A DNA stretch of 64,000 nucleotides from Pseudomonas xantholysinigenes (GCF_014268885.2 NZ_CP077095.1:1555501-1619500); one strand, 5' to 3'; shown: positions 1 through 8,669, numbered from the stretch's first letter. Notes: a model not told the origin generated them from the sequence alone. A program made the numbers and translations.

Positions 1-152
1 CCGTTGGTCACTTCTTCCAGGGTTTGCTCGTAACCGCGGCAAAGGTACTTCATGGCCTTCGCGGCCCGTTTGGGCGTGTCGAGCAGGCCCTCGCGGGTGA
101 CGTCCTCGCCCAGTTGGCTGAGGATCGCGGTGTAGTTCTGTTCCAGGGACAT
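1..152 (-). CDS. folE: GTP cyclohydrolase I, N-terminal part (runs off window)
   Basis: The reverse strand encodes a protein beginning [18 protein letters not shown] and continuing through [16 protein letters not shown], the typical N-terminus of GTP cyclohydrolase I, which converts GTP to dihydroneopterin triphosphate, the first step of folate and pterin synthesis. Only about 50 residues lie in the window, so the zinc and catalytic residues are not visible. The start ATG is at 152. The family is recognisable from the TPKRAAKAM block. Which FolE paralogue this is cannot be decided from the fragment. Confidence 0.85.
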   Translation of the reverse strand, partial: MSLEQNYTAILSQLGEDVTREGLLDTPKRAAKAMKYLCRGYEQTLEEVTN

Positions 153-221
153 GGATCTACCTGTGGAAAATTTCGCAAAGACGAAGGGTACGGCGACGGC
201 GACGGCGCTGCAAGCGCGATG

Positions 222-782
222 TCACTCGTCGCGGCCTTCGAGCATGGTTCGCTTGAGCATCACGTACACCGCGCCGGTGCCGCCGTGGCGGGCCTGGCAC
301 GAGGCGAAGCCGAGCACCTGCGGGTGCTGGCGCAGCCAGGTGTTGACGTGGCTCTTGATCATCGGCCGCTTGCCGTCCAGGCGCGCGGCCTTGCCGTGGG
401 TGACGCGCACGCAGCGCACTTCCAGCTTGGTCGCTTCGGCGATGAAGTCCCACAGCGTCTGGCGGGCCTTCTCGACGCTCATGCCGTGCAGGTCGAGGCT
501 GCCCTCGAAGGCGATCTGGCCGAGCTTGAGCTTGCGGATCTGGGTTTCCTGCACGCCGTCGCGGCGCCATATCAGTTCATCCTCGGCGCCGACATCGATG
601 ACGAACTGGTCGGACAGGCCGTCGATCACCAGGGGCTGGTCGCTGCGAATGGTCGCGGCCTGGCGCAGGTCGGCCAGTTGCTGGCGGTCGGCCTTGGGTT
701 TGCCGACTTCGGCGCGGTCGTGCTTGATCGGCTTGACGCCCTGCACTTGGCTGCGGAAGAGGGAAAAGTCGTCGTCTTGCAT
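222..782 (-). CDS. Smr domain protein (MutS2 C-terminal-like)
   Basis: 186 residues. The C-terminal half is an Smr domain: LDLHGMSVEKAR near residue 95, then VTHGKAARLDGKRPMIKSHV and a closing VLGFASCQARHGGTGAVYV block. Smr domains are small nucleases or nucleic-acid binding modules; stand-alone bacterial versions have unclear physiological roles, and several are endonucleases. The family's HGKG motif appears here as HGKA. The start at 782 is chosen because GGAGG lies just upstream and the extra upstream frame is REP sequence. It lies 69 nt upstream of folE on the same strand. No membrane segment or signal is seen. Confidence 0.88.
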   Translation of the reverse strand: MQDDDFSLFRSQVQGVKPIKHDRAEVGKPKADRQQLADLRQAATIRSDQPLVIDGLSDQFVIDVGAEDELIWRRDGVQETQIRKLKLGQIAFEGSLDLHGMSVEKARQTLWDFIAEATKLEVRCVRVTHGKAARLDGKRPMIKSHVNTWLRQHPQVLGFASCQARHGGTGAVYVMLKRTMLEGRDE

Positions 783-855
783 GGTGCCTCCACGTGGGCG
801 GCGTAGTTTACGCGACTGCGCGTCGGAATGAAGCCCTGAGCTGCGCGCTGTTATG

Positions 856-973
856 TGTAGGAGCGGCCTCGTGCCGCGAAAGGGCTGCAACGCGGCCCCG
901 GCGATCTATGCATCGAAGCGGAAATCCTGGGGCTGCTTTGCAGCCCTTTCGCGGCGCAAGGCCGCTCCTACAG
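856..973. repeat. REP pair (TGTAGGAGCGGCC type)
   Basis: Two inverted REP units: TGTAGGAGCGGCCTCGTGCC at the left and its inverse, ending GGCCGCTCCTACAGG, at the right, with inner arms GGGCTGC/GCAGCCC. It separates two reverse-strand genes. Its right end, GGCCGCTCCTACAGG, is an intact example of the site occupied by the IS110 element at 31788-33012. Confidence 0.85.
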
Positions 974-984
974 GGGGATGTCTG

Positions 985-1305
985 TCAGTCGTGCTTTTTC
1001 ATCAGGTGCGGCGACAGGTTCAACTCGCGGCCACGGCGCAGGCGGATGCGGCTGCGTCGCCAGACGCGCACGCCGATCCACAGTAGCAACAGCCCGACCA
1101 CGACGAGAATCGCCGACAGCGGGCGGTTGGCATTGAGCTCGGCGAGTGCGGCGTAATTGCCCAGCAGGCCGGCGAAACCGGCCATGGCGAGCAGTATGCC
1201 CAGGGTCGCCAGCAGCACCGAAAAAGCGGCGGCAACCCGCGCCCCCCAGTTGCTGGGTTCGCGCTGGCGCAGGCGCTTGGCATCGAAACTGCCTTTGAGC
1301 TTCAT
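985..1305 (-). CDS. Small inner-membrane protein of unknown function
   Basis: 106 residues with two clear hydrophobic segments (about residues 24-50 and 64-82), a short hydrophilic link between them, and a strongly basic stretch after the second (RVWRRSRIRLRRGREL), suggesting a cytoplasmic C-terminus. The start ATG at 1305 is preceded by GAGGAATTCGA, a good ribosome binding site. I recognise no family motif and assign no function. It stands alone between a REP pair and the isochorismatase-like gene. Confidence 0.7.
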   Translation of the reverse strand: MKLKGSFDAKRLRQREPSNWGARVAAAFSVLLATLGILLAMAGFAGLLGNYAALAELNANRPLSAILVVVGLLLLWIGVRVWRRSRIRLRRGRELNLSPHLMKKHD

Positions 1306-1394
1306 TCGAATTCCTCAGGATCGGGTGGCGCTGATCCGGGTTTCGACCTGCGGGTCACTCCAGGGTTCCGCCCGTCCGCTGGGCGGTCGATCGG

Positions 1395-1985
1395 TCAGAC
1401 CAGGCTGGCGGTGGGGGCGACGCAGGCGAAGTTGTCGGCCATCACGGCCATTTCGCACTGGTGGATCTGCGCGGCGGGGATGACGGTGTCCTTCAGGGCC
1501 AGGTCGCGGGTGGCCGAGGCGTCTTCCACCAGGGTGCAGCGATAACCATAGTCCTTGGCGCGGCGCACGGTGGTGCTGACGCTGGAATGGCTCATGAAAC
1601 CGCAGACGATCAGGTCCAGCGGGCCGAAGGCCTGCAGCGTCTCGTGCAGCTTGGTGTTCTTGAAGGCATTGGGCATGCGCTTGTCGATGATGGTTTCACC
1701 GGCCAGTGGCTCCAGGCCCGGGATGAACTCGCCTGCCGGGCCCTGGGGGTCGAAGCGACCGCCAACGGTGCCGAGGTGGCGGACGTGGATGATCGGCCGG
1801 TCGGCCTTGCGGGCGGCATCGAGCAACCTGGCAATGTTCGCCACGGCCTCGTCCATGCCCGACAGCGCCAGCGGACCGCTCAGGTACTCCTTTTGCGCGT
1901 CGATGACGATCAGGCTGGCTTGGCCCAGCTTGGCCGGCGGGTAGTCGCGGCCAGTGAGGCGGAACATCGTGGTTGGAACGGACAT
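1395..1985 (-). CDS. Isochorismatase-fold hydrolase-like protein lacking the usual cysteine
   Basis: 196 residues of the isochorismatase / cysteine-hydrolase fold. Seen: SLIVIDAQKEY with the first catalytic Asp, IIHVRH, a Lys-containing IIDKRMPNAF block, and LIVCGFMSHSSVSTTVRRA. In nicotinamidase-type members the nucleophile is the Cys of GFMTHMCV; here that position is Ser (GFMSHSSV), so thiol catalysis as in nicotinamidase is not expected. True isochorismatases also lack this Cys. The start at 1985 has AAGGAGCCCTTG before it; an upstream in-frame ATG at 2069 lacks such a site. Substrate unknown. Confidence 0.85.
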   Translation of the reverse strand: MSVPTTMFRLTGRDYPPAKLGQASLIVIDAQKEYLSGPLALSGMDEAVANIARLLDAARKADRPIIHVRHLGTVGGRFDPQGPAGEFIPGLEPLAGETIIDKRMPNAFKNTKLHETLQAFGPLDLIVCGFMSHSSVSTTVRRAKDYGYRCTLVEDASATRDLALKDTVIPAAQIHQCEMAVMADNFACVAPTASLV

Positions 1986-2164
1986 CAAGGGCTCCTTGGG
2001 TAGGGCTTTTGTCCGGCTATTCTCCCCTGCCTTGGCGTCAATGTGAATGGTTGACATTGCACGCGGCATGGTTACTGGCCTGTGGCTATCCGTTCGGCTG
2101 TCGCGGGGAACATTTGTGCGGTGCGGACTGTTAGACTTTTGTCCTGTCTGAAAAGGAGTACCCC

Positions 2165-3073
2165 GTGATCACATCCCGCCTGCGCACCCTGCGCGACCAC
2201 ATCCGCTGGGCGGTCAGCCGCTTCCATGAGCACGAGCTGTTCTTCGGCCACGGCGCCGACAACGCCTGGGACGAAGCCCGTCTGCTGGTGCTCGGCGCCG
2301 TGCACCTGCCGTGGGAAGTGGCCGACAGCTACCTGGACTGCGCGCTCGAGGACGATGAGCGGGTGCGCCTGCAGCACCTGCTCAAGCGCCGTATCGAAGA
2401 GCGTGTGCCTACCGCCTACCTGCTGGGCGAGGCGTGGTTCTGTGGCATGTCGTTCATTGTCGACGAGCGCGTGCTGGTGCCACGCTCGCCCATCGGCGAG
2501 TTGATCGAAAAACGCTTCGCGCCATGGCTGGCCGCCGAGCCTGCGCGCATTCTCGACCTGTGCACCGGTTCCGGTTGCATCGGCATCGTCGCCGCCGATG
2601 TGTTCCAGGACGCCGAAGTGGTGTTGGCCGACCTGTCGTTCGATGCATTGGAGGTGGCCAACCAGAACATCGAGCGCCATGGCCTCGATGAGCGGGTGTA
2701 CACCGTGCAGGGCGATGGTTTCGGCGGCCTGCCGGGGCAACGCTTCGACCTGATCCTGTCCAATCCGCCGTATGTCGATGCCGAGGACTTCGGCGACATG
2801 CCCGCCGAGTATCACCACGAACCCGAGCTGGGCCTGGCCTGTGGCAACGATGGCCTGGATCTGGTGCGGCGCATGCTCGCCGAGGCGGCCGACCATCTGA
2901 CCGAGAAGGGCTTGTTGATTGTCGAGGTGGGTAATAGCCAGGTGCATGTGGCGTCGCTGTACCCGGAAGTGGACTTTACCTGGCTGGAGTTCGAGCGCGG
3001 CGGGCACGGGGTGTTCATGCTGACCGCCGAGCAGTGCCGGCAGCATCAGGAACTGTTCAAGTCGCGGGTCTGA
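2165..3073 (+). CDS. prmB: 50S ribosomal protein L3 N5-glutamine methyltransferase
   Basis: 302 residues. A class I SAM-dependent methyltransferase with [13 protein letters not shown] (SAM-binding glycine loop, near residue 137) and [14 protein letters not shown] (NPPY catalytic motif, near residue 200), followed by [20 protein letters not shown], typical of PrmB rather than PrmC. It modifies a glutamine of ribosomal protein L3. The start is GTG at 2165 with AAAAGGAG seven bases upstream. Length fits the family. It is divergent from the isochorismatase-like gene and stands 2.2 kb upstream of aroC, a neighbourhood common in pseudomonads. Confidence 0.95.
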   Translation: MITSRLRTLRDHIRWAVSRFHEHELFFGHGADNAWDEARLLVLGAVHLPWEVADSYLDCALEDDERVRLQHLLKRRIEERVPTAYLLGEAWFCGMSFIVDERVLVPRSPIGELIEKRFAPWLAAEPARILDLCTGSGCIGIVAADVFQDAEVVLADLSFDALEVANQNIERHGLDERVYTVQGDGFGGLPGQRFDLILSNPPYVDAEDFGDMPAEYHHEPELGLACGNDGLDLVRRMLAEAADHLTEKGLLIVEVGNSQVHVASLYPEVDFTWLEFERGGHGVFMLTAEQCRQHQELFKSRV

Positions 3074-3090
3074 CGGATTCACGCCGCTCC

Positions 3091-3225
3091 CCTGTAGGAA
3101 CGGCCTCGGCGAGGCGTCGGACCGGCCGGAAAGGGCTGCGTAGCAGCCCCAGGATTTCAGTATTGACGCAAAGATCGCTGGGGCCGCTGTGCGGCCCTTT
3201 CGCGGCACGAGGCCGCTCCTACACG
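3091..3225. repeat. REP pair
   Basis: Inverted REP pair between the convergent prmB and 3242-4024 genes. The left unit (CCTGTAGGAACGGCC) is degenerate; the right unit (TTTCGCGGCACGAGGCCGCTCC) is well preserved. Confidence 0.8.
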
Positions 3226-3241
3226 GATCGCGTAGGGCGGG

Positions 3242-4024
3242 TCAGCGGGTGGCGATCCAGATCAGCAGCCCCGCCTGGAACACCGCGAATGCCACCAGGC
3301 AGGTGATGGTGAAGCGCAGCCCGCTGTCTTCACGGCGGTACTTGGCCACCCGCTCGTCACGCTCGCGCAACTGGGCTTCCTTCTCCGCCAGGTTCTGCTC
3401 GGCCTGCTGCAGCATGCCGGCGGCCTCGAGGATATCCACGCGCTGGACCTTCTCGGTGTTCCAGCCGCCCTTGAGCTGGCCCACCGGCGTCTCCACGATC
3501 CGCCCCTTGAGCAACTGGCCGTCGGTGTACTCCACCGGCAAGCCGACGCTGGCCAGCACATGGTCGCGGCGCAGGCGGGTGTCTTCGTTCAGGGCGTCCT
3601 TGTTCGGCAGGCTCATGCCTTCGACCTGGTAGTGCGAGCAGCGCTGTTGCAACCATTGCACCGCCTGGCCCAGCATGTAGCGGCCAACACCGCGGTTGAG
3701 CGGCTCGAGCTGCAGGCCGGACGGGTCGCCGATGCGCACCTGGCGCAGCTCGTGATCGACGCGCACATCCAGCTGGTTCTGTTCCTTGCGGGTCTTCTGC
3801 CCGGGCAGGCGAATCTCCATGCGCAGCAGGCTGTGCGCCTTGTCGTGGCGCTCGGCATAGCCGAACTGGACGAAGCGCAACGGGCGCGCGCCGCTGTTGC
3901 GGTCGGTTGGCTGCGGGGCCAGGCGCAACAGTTGGAAGTGTTCGGCGGCAAGTTCCGCCCAGGGCAGCGGGGCGCTTTCCGGCGCTTGTTCTTCAGTCGC
4001 CTCGGCGGCGGGAGCATCGGTCAT
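3242..4024 (-). CDS. Membrane-anchored protein with a possible GNAT-like domain
   Basis: 260 residues. Layout: acidic N-terminus (about 1-25); globular region (40-190); a charged, probably coiled-coil stretch LQQAEQNLAEKEAQLRERDE (about 205-230); one C-terminal transmembrane segment (about 237-256). The globular part contains LNRGVGRYMLGQAVQWL and, later, RLRRDHVLASVGLPVEY, which resemble in order and spacing the acetyl-CoA loop and the C-terminal helix of GNAT acetyltransferases. This resemblance is weak and is inference. The start at 4024 has GAGGAAG upstream. A C-tail-anchored cytoplasmic protein is the simplest reading. No operon partner. Confidence 0.7.
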   Translation of the reverse strand: MTDAPAAEATEEQAPESAPLPWAELAAEHFQLLRLAPQPTDRNSGARPLRFVQFGYAERHDKAHSLLRMEIRLPGQKTRKEQNQLDVRVDHELRQVRIGDPSGLQLEPLNRGVGRYMLGQAVQWLQQRCSHYQVEGMSLPNKDALNEDTRLRRDHVLASVGLPVEYTDGQLLKGRIVETPVGQLKGGWNTEKVQRVDILEAAGMLQQAEQNLAEKEAQLRERDERVAKYRREDSGLRFTITCLVAFAVFQAGLLIWIATR

Positions 4025-4133
4025 CAGGGGCTTCCTCAGGTGCACGGTGGTCGATCGATCGCCGTGGCAGGGTCGCGATCATCGCCTTGTTGTCCGCGTT
4101 ATCGGCAGGGAACGCCAAGACCTGAGTATGCCG

Positions 4134-5096
4134 TCACGCTGCCGGCACGCGGTGGATGAAGGCCACGACCCGCTCGCCTAGCTCCCGGGCCAGCGGCAGT
4201 TCGGGGTTGCGGTAGCTGTCGCGCTGCTGGTGCATGTCCCTGGGGCTGATGCGCAGCATGTGGTTCATGCCGTCGATCAGCACCAGCTCGGCATCGGGCT
4301 TGGCGGCCTTCAGGCGCTCGGCATCGGCCACATCCACCTGCACATCGTTGCGCCCCTGGATGATCAGCGCCGGCACCTTGAGGCGGGCGAAGGCCGCCGC
4401 CGGATCCTGGCGCAGTAGGGAGATCAGGTAAGGCTGCACGCTGGGGCGGAACACCTGGCGCAGCGAGGCCGGTACGTCGAGGCTGGTCTGCCCGGCCTGC
4501 AGGCGATCGATCAATGCCACGCCGGCGTCCAGTTGCCCAGGGGGCAGGCGTTGGGCCAACTGTTCGCGCAGTACCTCGGCCACTGGACGGCCACTGCCGG
4601 CCAGGGTGATCACCGCGCTGGCGCCGGCCTGTTCGGCGGCCAGGCTGGCGATCAGCGCGCCTTCGCTGTGGCCGACCAGGATCAGCGGGCCAAAGCGCGG
4701 GTCGTGGCGCAGCGCCTGCCCCCAGGCCACCACGTCGGCGACATAGCCTTCGACGCTGAGGTCACGTTCGTCGGGGCTGGCCGGCTGGCTGGCGGCCACG
4801 CCACGCTTGTCATAGCGCACACTGGCGATGTGCTCGCCGGCCAGCAGCAGGGCCAGGCGCTTGAGGTTGTCGATGCGCCCTGACGCCGGGTTGTTGCCAT
4901 CGCGGTCGGTGGGGCCGGAGCCGGCGATGATCAGCACCACCGGCGGCGGGGTGGCCTGCTGCGGCAGCAACAGACTGCCGTGCAGCACGCCGCGGCCGGT
5001 GTCCAGGTCGATGGGGCGTTGCAGCACGGTGGGGGCGGCGGCATGGGCGAGGTGGGCGCAGAACAGCAAGAGCAGGGCGGCGAGGCGCGACTTCAT
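4134..5096 (-). CDS. Secreted alpha/beta hydrolase
   Basis: 320 residues. An N-terminal signal peptide (MKSRLAALLLLFCAHLAHA, cleavage after the second Ala-X-Ala-like motif) predicts export to the periplasm. Mature part: oxyanion-hole region LIIAGSGPTDRDGNN, the nucleophile elbow GHSEGALIA (Ser), a strand ending LIIQGRNDVQVD (Asp), and DGMNHML (His), a complete Ser-Asp-His triad. Relatives are annotated as alpha/beta fold hydrolases or dienelactone-hydrolase-like; the substrate is not known. The start at 5096 was preferred to the longer frame because it opens directly on the signal peptide. Divergent from aroC. Confidence 0.88.
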   Translation of the reverse strand: MKSRLAALLLLFCAHLAHAAAPTVLQRPIDLDTGRGVLHGSLLLPQQATPPPVVLIIAGSGPTDRDGNNPASGRIDNLKRLALLLAGEHIASVRYDKRGVAASQPASPDERDLSVEGYVADVVAWGQALRHDPRFGPLILVGHSEGALIASLAAEQAGASAVITLAGSGRPVAEVLREQLAQRLPPGQLDAGVALIDRLQAGQTSLDVPASLRQVFRPSVQPYLISLLRQDPAAAFARLKVPALIIQGRNDVQVDVADAERLKAAKPDAELVLIDGMNHMLRISPRDMHQQRDSYRNPELPLARELGERVVAFIHRVPAA

Positions 5097-5253
5097 GGAC
5101 GCTACTACGTGGGGAATTGACGATTCGACCTTGGGCCACCCTGAAGGTTCGCCGAGCCCATCGCCGGGCAAGCCTGCACGGGCCTCGCAACCCCCGAGGT
5201 TTTCCGTATACTGGCCGCTTTCGTTCATTTCAGGCTGATCTCGCGGAGCGTCC

Positions 5254-6345
5254 ATGTCCGGCAATACCTACGGCAAGCTGTTCACTGTCACCACCGCAGG
5301 CGAAAGCCATGGTCCGGCGTTGGTCGCCATTGTCGACGGCTGCCCACCCGGCCTGGAAATCACCCTGGCCGACCTGCAGCACGACCTCGACCGGCGCAAG
5401 CCCGGCACCAGCCGGCACACCACCCAGCGCCAGGAGCCGGACGAGGTGGAAATCCTCTCCGGCGTGTTCGAAGGCCGCACCACCGGCTGCTCGATCGGCC
5501 TGCTGATCCGCAACACCGACCAGAAGTCCAAGGACTACTCGGCGATCAAGGACCTGTTCCGCCCGGCCCACGCCGACTACACCTACCACCACAAGTATGG
5601 CCTGCGCGACTACCGTGGCGGTGGCCGCAGCTCGGCGCGCGAGACGGCCATGCGCGTGGCCGCCGGCGCGATCGCCAAGAAGTACCTGGCCACCCAGGGT
5701 ATCCGCGTGCGTGGCTACATGAGCCAGCTCGGCCCGATCGAGATCCCGTTCAAGACCTGGGACTCGGTGGAGGACAACGCCTTCTTCAGCCCTGACCCGG
5801 CCAAGGTCCCGGAGCTGGAGGCCTACATGGACCAGCTGCGCCGCGACCAGGATTCGGTCGGGGCAAAGATCACCGTGGTCGCCGAAGGCGTGATGCCGGG
5901 GCTGGGCGAGCCGATCTTCGACCGTCTCGATGCCGAACTGGCCCACGCGCTGATGAGCATCAACGCGGTCAAGGGCGTGGAGATCGGCGCCGGCTTCGCC
6001 AGCGTCGCCCAGCGCGGCACCGAGCACCGTGACGAGCTGACGCCGGAAGGTTTCCTCAGCAACAATGCCGGCGGCATCCTCGGCGGTATTTCTTCGGGCC
6101 AGCCGATCGTCGCCCACCTGGCGCTCAAGCCGACCTCGAGCATCACCACCCCGGGCCGTTCGATCGATATCGACGGCAACCCGGTCGAGGTGATCACCAA
6201 GGGCCGTCACGACCCGTGCGTAGGCATCCGCGCCACGCCGATCGCCGAGGCGATGATGGCCATCGTGTTGATGGACCACCTGCTGCGTCACCGGGCGCAG
6301 AATGCCGAAGTTAAGGTGAACACCCCGGTACTGGGCCAGCTCTGA
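5254..6345 (+). CDS. aroC: Chorismate synthase
   Basis: 363 residues, the usual length. Converts 5-enolpyruvylshikimate-3-phosphate to chorismate using reduced FMN. Signatures seen: [19 protein letters not shown] (family signature 1 with the conserved His), [18 protein letters not shown] signature ([16 protein letters not shown]) near residue 125, and [17 protein letters not shown] near residue 315 with the second conserved His. The ATG at 5254 follows GGAGCGTCC. It supplies chorismate for aromatic amino acids, folate and siderophores; the class II DAHP synthase at 43373-44722 feeds the start of the same pathway. Confidence 0.98.
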   Translation: MSGNTYGKLFTVTTAGESHGPALVAIVDGCPPGLEITLADLQHDLDRRKPGTSRHTTQRQEPDEVEILSGVFEGRTTGCSIGLLIRNTDQKSKDYSAIKDLFRPAHADYTYHHKYGLRDYRGGGRSSARETAMRVAAGAIAKKYLATQGIRVRGYMSQLGPIEIPFKTWDSVEDNAFFSPDPAKVPELEAYMDQLRRDQDSVGAKITVVAEGVMPGLGEPIFDRLDAELAHALMSINAVKGVEIGAGFASVAQRGTEHRDELTPEGFLSNNAGGILGGISSGQPIVAHLALKPTSSITTPGRSIDIDGNPVEVITKGRHDPCVGIRATPIAEAMMAIVLMDHLLRHRAQNAEVKVNTPVLGQL

Positions 6346-6360
6346 CTTAGCCAGGGTCGG

Positions 6361-6433
6361 CCTGTTCGCGGGTAAACCCGCTCCCACAAAGAGCATGCTG
6401 TACCTGTGGGAGCGGGTTTACCCGCGAACAGGC
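6361..6433. repeat. Perfect inverted REP pair (GTTTACCCGCGAAC type)
   Basis: CCTGTTCGCGGGTAAACCCG at the left is repeated as its exact inverse at the right, with about 17 nt between the arms. It lies between aroC and the MFS gene, which run in the same direction, and could form a long hairpin in a read-through transcript. Confidence 0.85.
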
Positions 6434-6461
6434 CGGTGCAGGCTCACACAAGGCCCACCCC

Positions 6462-7616
6462 ATGCCCCCTATCCCGTACTGGCGCCTGTCCAGCTTCTAC
6501 CTCTGTTACTTCGCCCTGCTCGGCGCCACCGCGCCGTTCCTGGCGCTGTACTTCGACCACCTGGGCTTCTCCCCGGCACGCATCGGCGAGCTGGTGGCCA
6601 TCCCCATGCTGATGCGCTGCGTGGCGCCCAACCTGTGGGGCTGGCTGGGCGATCGCAGCGGCCAGCGCCTGTTGATCGTGCGTCTGGGCGCCTTGTCGAC
6701 CCTGGCGGCCTTCTCGCTGATCTTCCTCGGCAAGAGCTACGCCTGGCTGGCGCTGGTGATGGCCCTGCATGCGTTCTTCTGGCACGCGGTGCTGCCACAG
6801 TTCGAGGTGATCACCCTGGCCCACTTGCACGGCCAGACCGCTCGCTACAGCCAGGTGCGGCTATGGGGCTCGATCGGTTTCATCCTTACCGTGGTCGGCC
6901 TGGGCCGATTGTTCGAATGGCTGAGCCTGGACATCTACCCGCTGGCCCTGGTGATCATCATGGCCGGTATCGTCGCCGCCAGCCTGTGGGTGCCCAACGC
7001 GCAGCCCCCGGAGCATGCCCAGCGCCGAGGGGCCGGAGGCTTCCTCGGGCAGGTGCGGGCGCCTGGGGTGCTGGCGTTCTACGCTTGCGTGGCGCTGATG
7101 CAACTGAGCCACGGGCCGTACTACACCTTCCTTACCTTGCACCTGGAGCACCTGGGCTATAGCCGCGGTGCGATCGGCCTGCTGTGGGCACTGGGGGTGG
7201 TGGCTGAGGTGCTGGTGTTCATGGCCATGAGCCGCATCCTCGCGCGTTTTTCCGTGCGCCAGGTGCTGCTGGCGAGTTTCCTGCTGGCCGCCGTGCGCTG
7301 GCTGCTGCTGGGCAACCTGGCGCAGGTGCCGGCGCTGCTGGTGTTCGCCCAGGTGCTGCATGCCGCGACCTTCGGTTGCTTCCACGCCGCCAGCATCGCC
7401 TTCGTCCAGGCCAGTTTCGGCGCCCGCCAGCAAGGCCAGGGCCAGGCGCTGTACGCGGCGCTGTCGGGCACCGGCGGCGCGCTGGGCGCGTTGTATTCGG
7501 GCTACAGCTGGAAACTGCTGGGCCCGCACTTCACCTTTGGTATGGCCAGCGTCGCGGCGTTGGCCGCAGCCGTTATCATTGCCCTTTGTCTTAACCAAAG
7601 CAGGAATGACCCCTGA
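6462..7616 (+). CDS. MFS transporter (HcaT / phenylpropionate-permease-like)
   Basis: 384 residues with about twelve hydrophobic segments. The N-terminus (SFYLCYFALLGATAPFLALYF) and the PNLWGWLGDRSGQR loop after TM2 match the MFS-1-like HcaT/nucleoside-permease subgroup, whose E. coli member is assigned to 3-phenylpropionate uptake. The substrate here is unknown. The ATG at 6462 has only a weak Shine-Dalgarno sequence. The stop codon TGA overlaps the ATG of the next gene (TGATG), so the two are almost certainly translationally coupled; a shared substrate pathway with the cupin protein is possible. Confidence 0.88.
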   Translation: MPPIPYWRLSSFYLCYFALLGATAPFLALYFDHLGFSPARIGELVAIPMLMRCVAPNLWGWLGDRSGQRLLIVRLGALSTLAAFSLIFLGKSYAWLALVMALHAFFWHAVLPQFEVITLAHLHGQTARYSQVRLWGSIGFILTVVGLGRLFEWLSLDIYPLALVIIMAGIVAASLWVPNAQPPEHAQRRGAGGFLGQVRAPGVLAFYACVALMQLSHGPYYTFLTLHLEHLGYSRGAIGLLWALGVVAEVLVFMAMSRILARFSVRQVLLASFLLAAVRWLLLGNLAQVPALLVFAQVLHAATFGCFHAASIAFVQASFGARQQGQGQALYAALSGTGGALGALYSGYSWKLLGPHFTFGMASVAALAAAVIIALCLNQSRNDP

Positions 7617-8152
7617 TGAGCATCCTCAGCGTATTCGACCCGTCCAGCCCGGAACTGCCGCACAAGGTGCTGACCCACCACGACGACATTGCCGCGACCC
7701 TGGCCGAGCAGGGCGTGCGCTTTGGCCGCTGGCAATCCGGCGCGCGCCTGCGCCCCGGTAGCGGCGCCCAGGACGTGCTGGATGCCTGCCGCGTAGCGTT
7801 GGACCAGTTGATGACCGCGCATGGCAGCGCCAGCTTCGCTGTGTTCAGCCGTGACGGCGAGGCACCGAGCGAGGCCGACCTGCGCGATGAGCATGTGCAT
7901 GACAGCGAGGAAGTGTTCGCCGTGATCAGCGGTCGTGGCCAGGTCAGCCTGCGCCTGGGTGGCTTCGTCTACGCGGTGCTGTGCGAGAAGGACGACCTGC
8001 TGGTGGTGCCTGCGGGCACCCGCCGCTGGCTGGACCTGGGCGACAACCCGTTCTGCCTGGCGTTGCGCCTGTTCGCCAGCGAACAAGGCGTGCAGCCACG
8101 TTTTACCGGCGATGCCGCTGCTCGGCAGTTCCTGGGGCTCGACGAGCTCTGA
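7616..8152 (+). CDS. Acireductone dioxygenase-like cupin missing one metal ligand
   Basis: 178 residues, homologous along its length to acireductone dioxygenase (MtnD) of the methionine salvage pathway: LTHHDDIAATLAEQGVRFGRW at the N-terminus, DEHVHDSEEVFAV with the HxHxxxE ligands, and VLCEKDDLLVVPAGTRRW. In true ARD enzymes the last block is PAGTRHW or PAHTPHW and its His is the fourth metal ligand; here it is Arg (codons CGC CGC). The RFFV segment after the Glu ligand is also changed. It may therefore bind metal differently or be inactive as an ARD. It overlaps the upstream MFS gene by one base, and no other mtn gene is in the window. Confidence 0.85.
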   Translation: MSILSVFDPSSPELPHKVLTHHDDIAATLAEQGVRFGRWQSGARLRPGSGAQDVLDACRVALDQLMTAHGSASFAVFSRDGEAPSEADLRDEHVHDSEEVFAVISGRGQVSLRLGGFVYAVLCEKDDLLVVPAGTRRWLDLGDNPFCLALRLFASEQGVQPRFTGDAAARQFLGLDEL

Positions 8153-8162
8153 GGGAAATGGC

Positions 8163-8217
8163 TCGCGGGGCGCGCCCTCACCACGCAGTCCGTTGGTGGA
8201 GAGGGCGCGCCCCGCGA
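8163..8217. terminator. Long GC-rich inverted repeat between convergent genes
   Basis: TCGCGGGGCGCGCCCTC (8163-8179) is matched by its inverse ending at 8217, with a second inner CCAC/GTGG pair. It lies between the stops of the cupin gene and the DUF3509 gene. There is no T-run, so it may act as a bidirectional mRNA-end stabiliser rather than a classical intrinsic terminator. Confidence 0.55.
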
Positions 8218-8230
8218 AGGGGGACCGCGA

Positions 8231-8503
8231 TCAGCGGTAGGTCGGCAGGGCGAAGCGCTGCTGGCTCTGCAACCTCGAGATCACGGGCAGTTCGCTGGCC
8301 TGCTCGGCCAGGTCGCGGCGGATGGCACTGATTGCCCAGGACAGCTGTTCGGCACTGTGCAGCTGTGCGTACGACAGCACGCGGCGGGTCACCACGCCGT
8401 CGGCGGCGCGCAGGGTCAGCAGGATGCCGCCGTCCGGGCGGGATTGAGTGGCGACCTGGTAGGCGGCGAACACCGAGGCGAATTTTTCCTGGATGAGGTC
8501 CAT
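8231..8503 (-). CDS. DUF3509 family protein
   Basis: 90 residues, MDLIQEKFASVFAAYQV at the N-terminus, then TLRAADGVVTRRVLSYAQL and WAISAIRRDLAEQ. This is the small DUF3509 family, found mostly in Pseudomonas and without a known role. No signal peptide or membrane helix. The start ATG at 8503 is preceded by GGAGTTGAT. The AT-rich gap 8504-8770 upstream holds the divergent promoters of this gene and the ankyrin gene. Confidence 0.85.
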   Translation of the reverse strand: MDLIQEKFASVFAAYQVATQSRPDGGILLTLRAADGVVTRRVLSYAQLHSAEQLSWAISAIRRDLAEQASELPVISRLQSQQRFALPTYR

Positions 8504-8656
8504 ATCAACTCCTGACTGTTGTGTGGGCAGACGTGGGTTGAGTGTTGCAGCGACCGTGCCAGGCTTTCTTGTATTTAAAACCCTTTAAAATCAATTAGTT
8601 ACATTAAGTTTAGTGTGATGGTGTATTGCATTCTGCATGGTCGTGCATTTTGCGCA

Positions 8657-8669
8657 GTGCAATTTGCAC
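8657..8669. promoter_or_regulatory. Near-palindrome in divergent promoter region
   Basis: GTGCAATTTGCAC lies in an AT-rich intergenic stretch (8504-8770) between two divergent genes, about 100 bases before the ankyrin gene start; two further TGCAT motifs precede it. Symmetric except at the centre. It could be an operator; no known regulator site is recognised. Confidence 0.3.

Noticed and set aside
856..973. Repeated palindromes that could suggest a CRISPR array
   Set aside because: Units are dispersed singly or in inverted pairs, not in tandem with regular spacers, and match REP elements. No cas gene is present.
2072..3208. Long reverse-strand open frame of 378 codons over prmB
   Set aside because: Antisense shadow of a well-identified gene; in GC-rich Pseudomonas DNA such frames are common, and its translation has no family motif and low-complexity composition.
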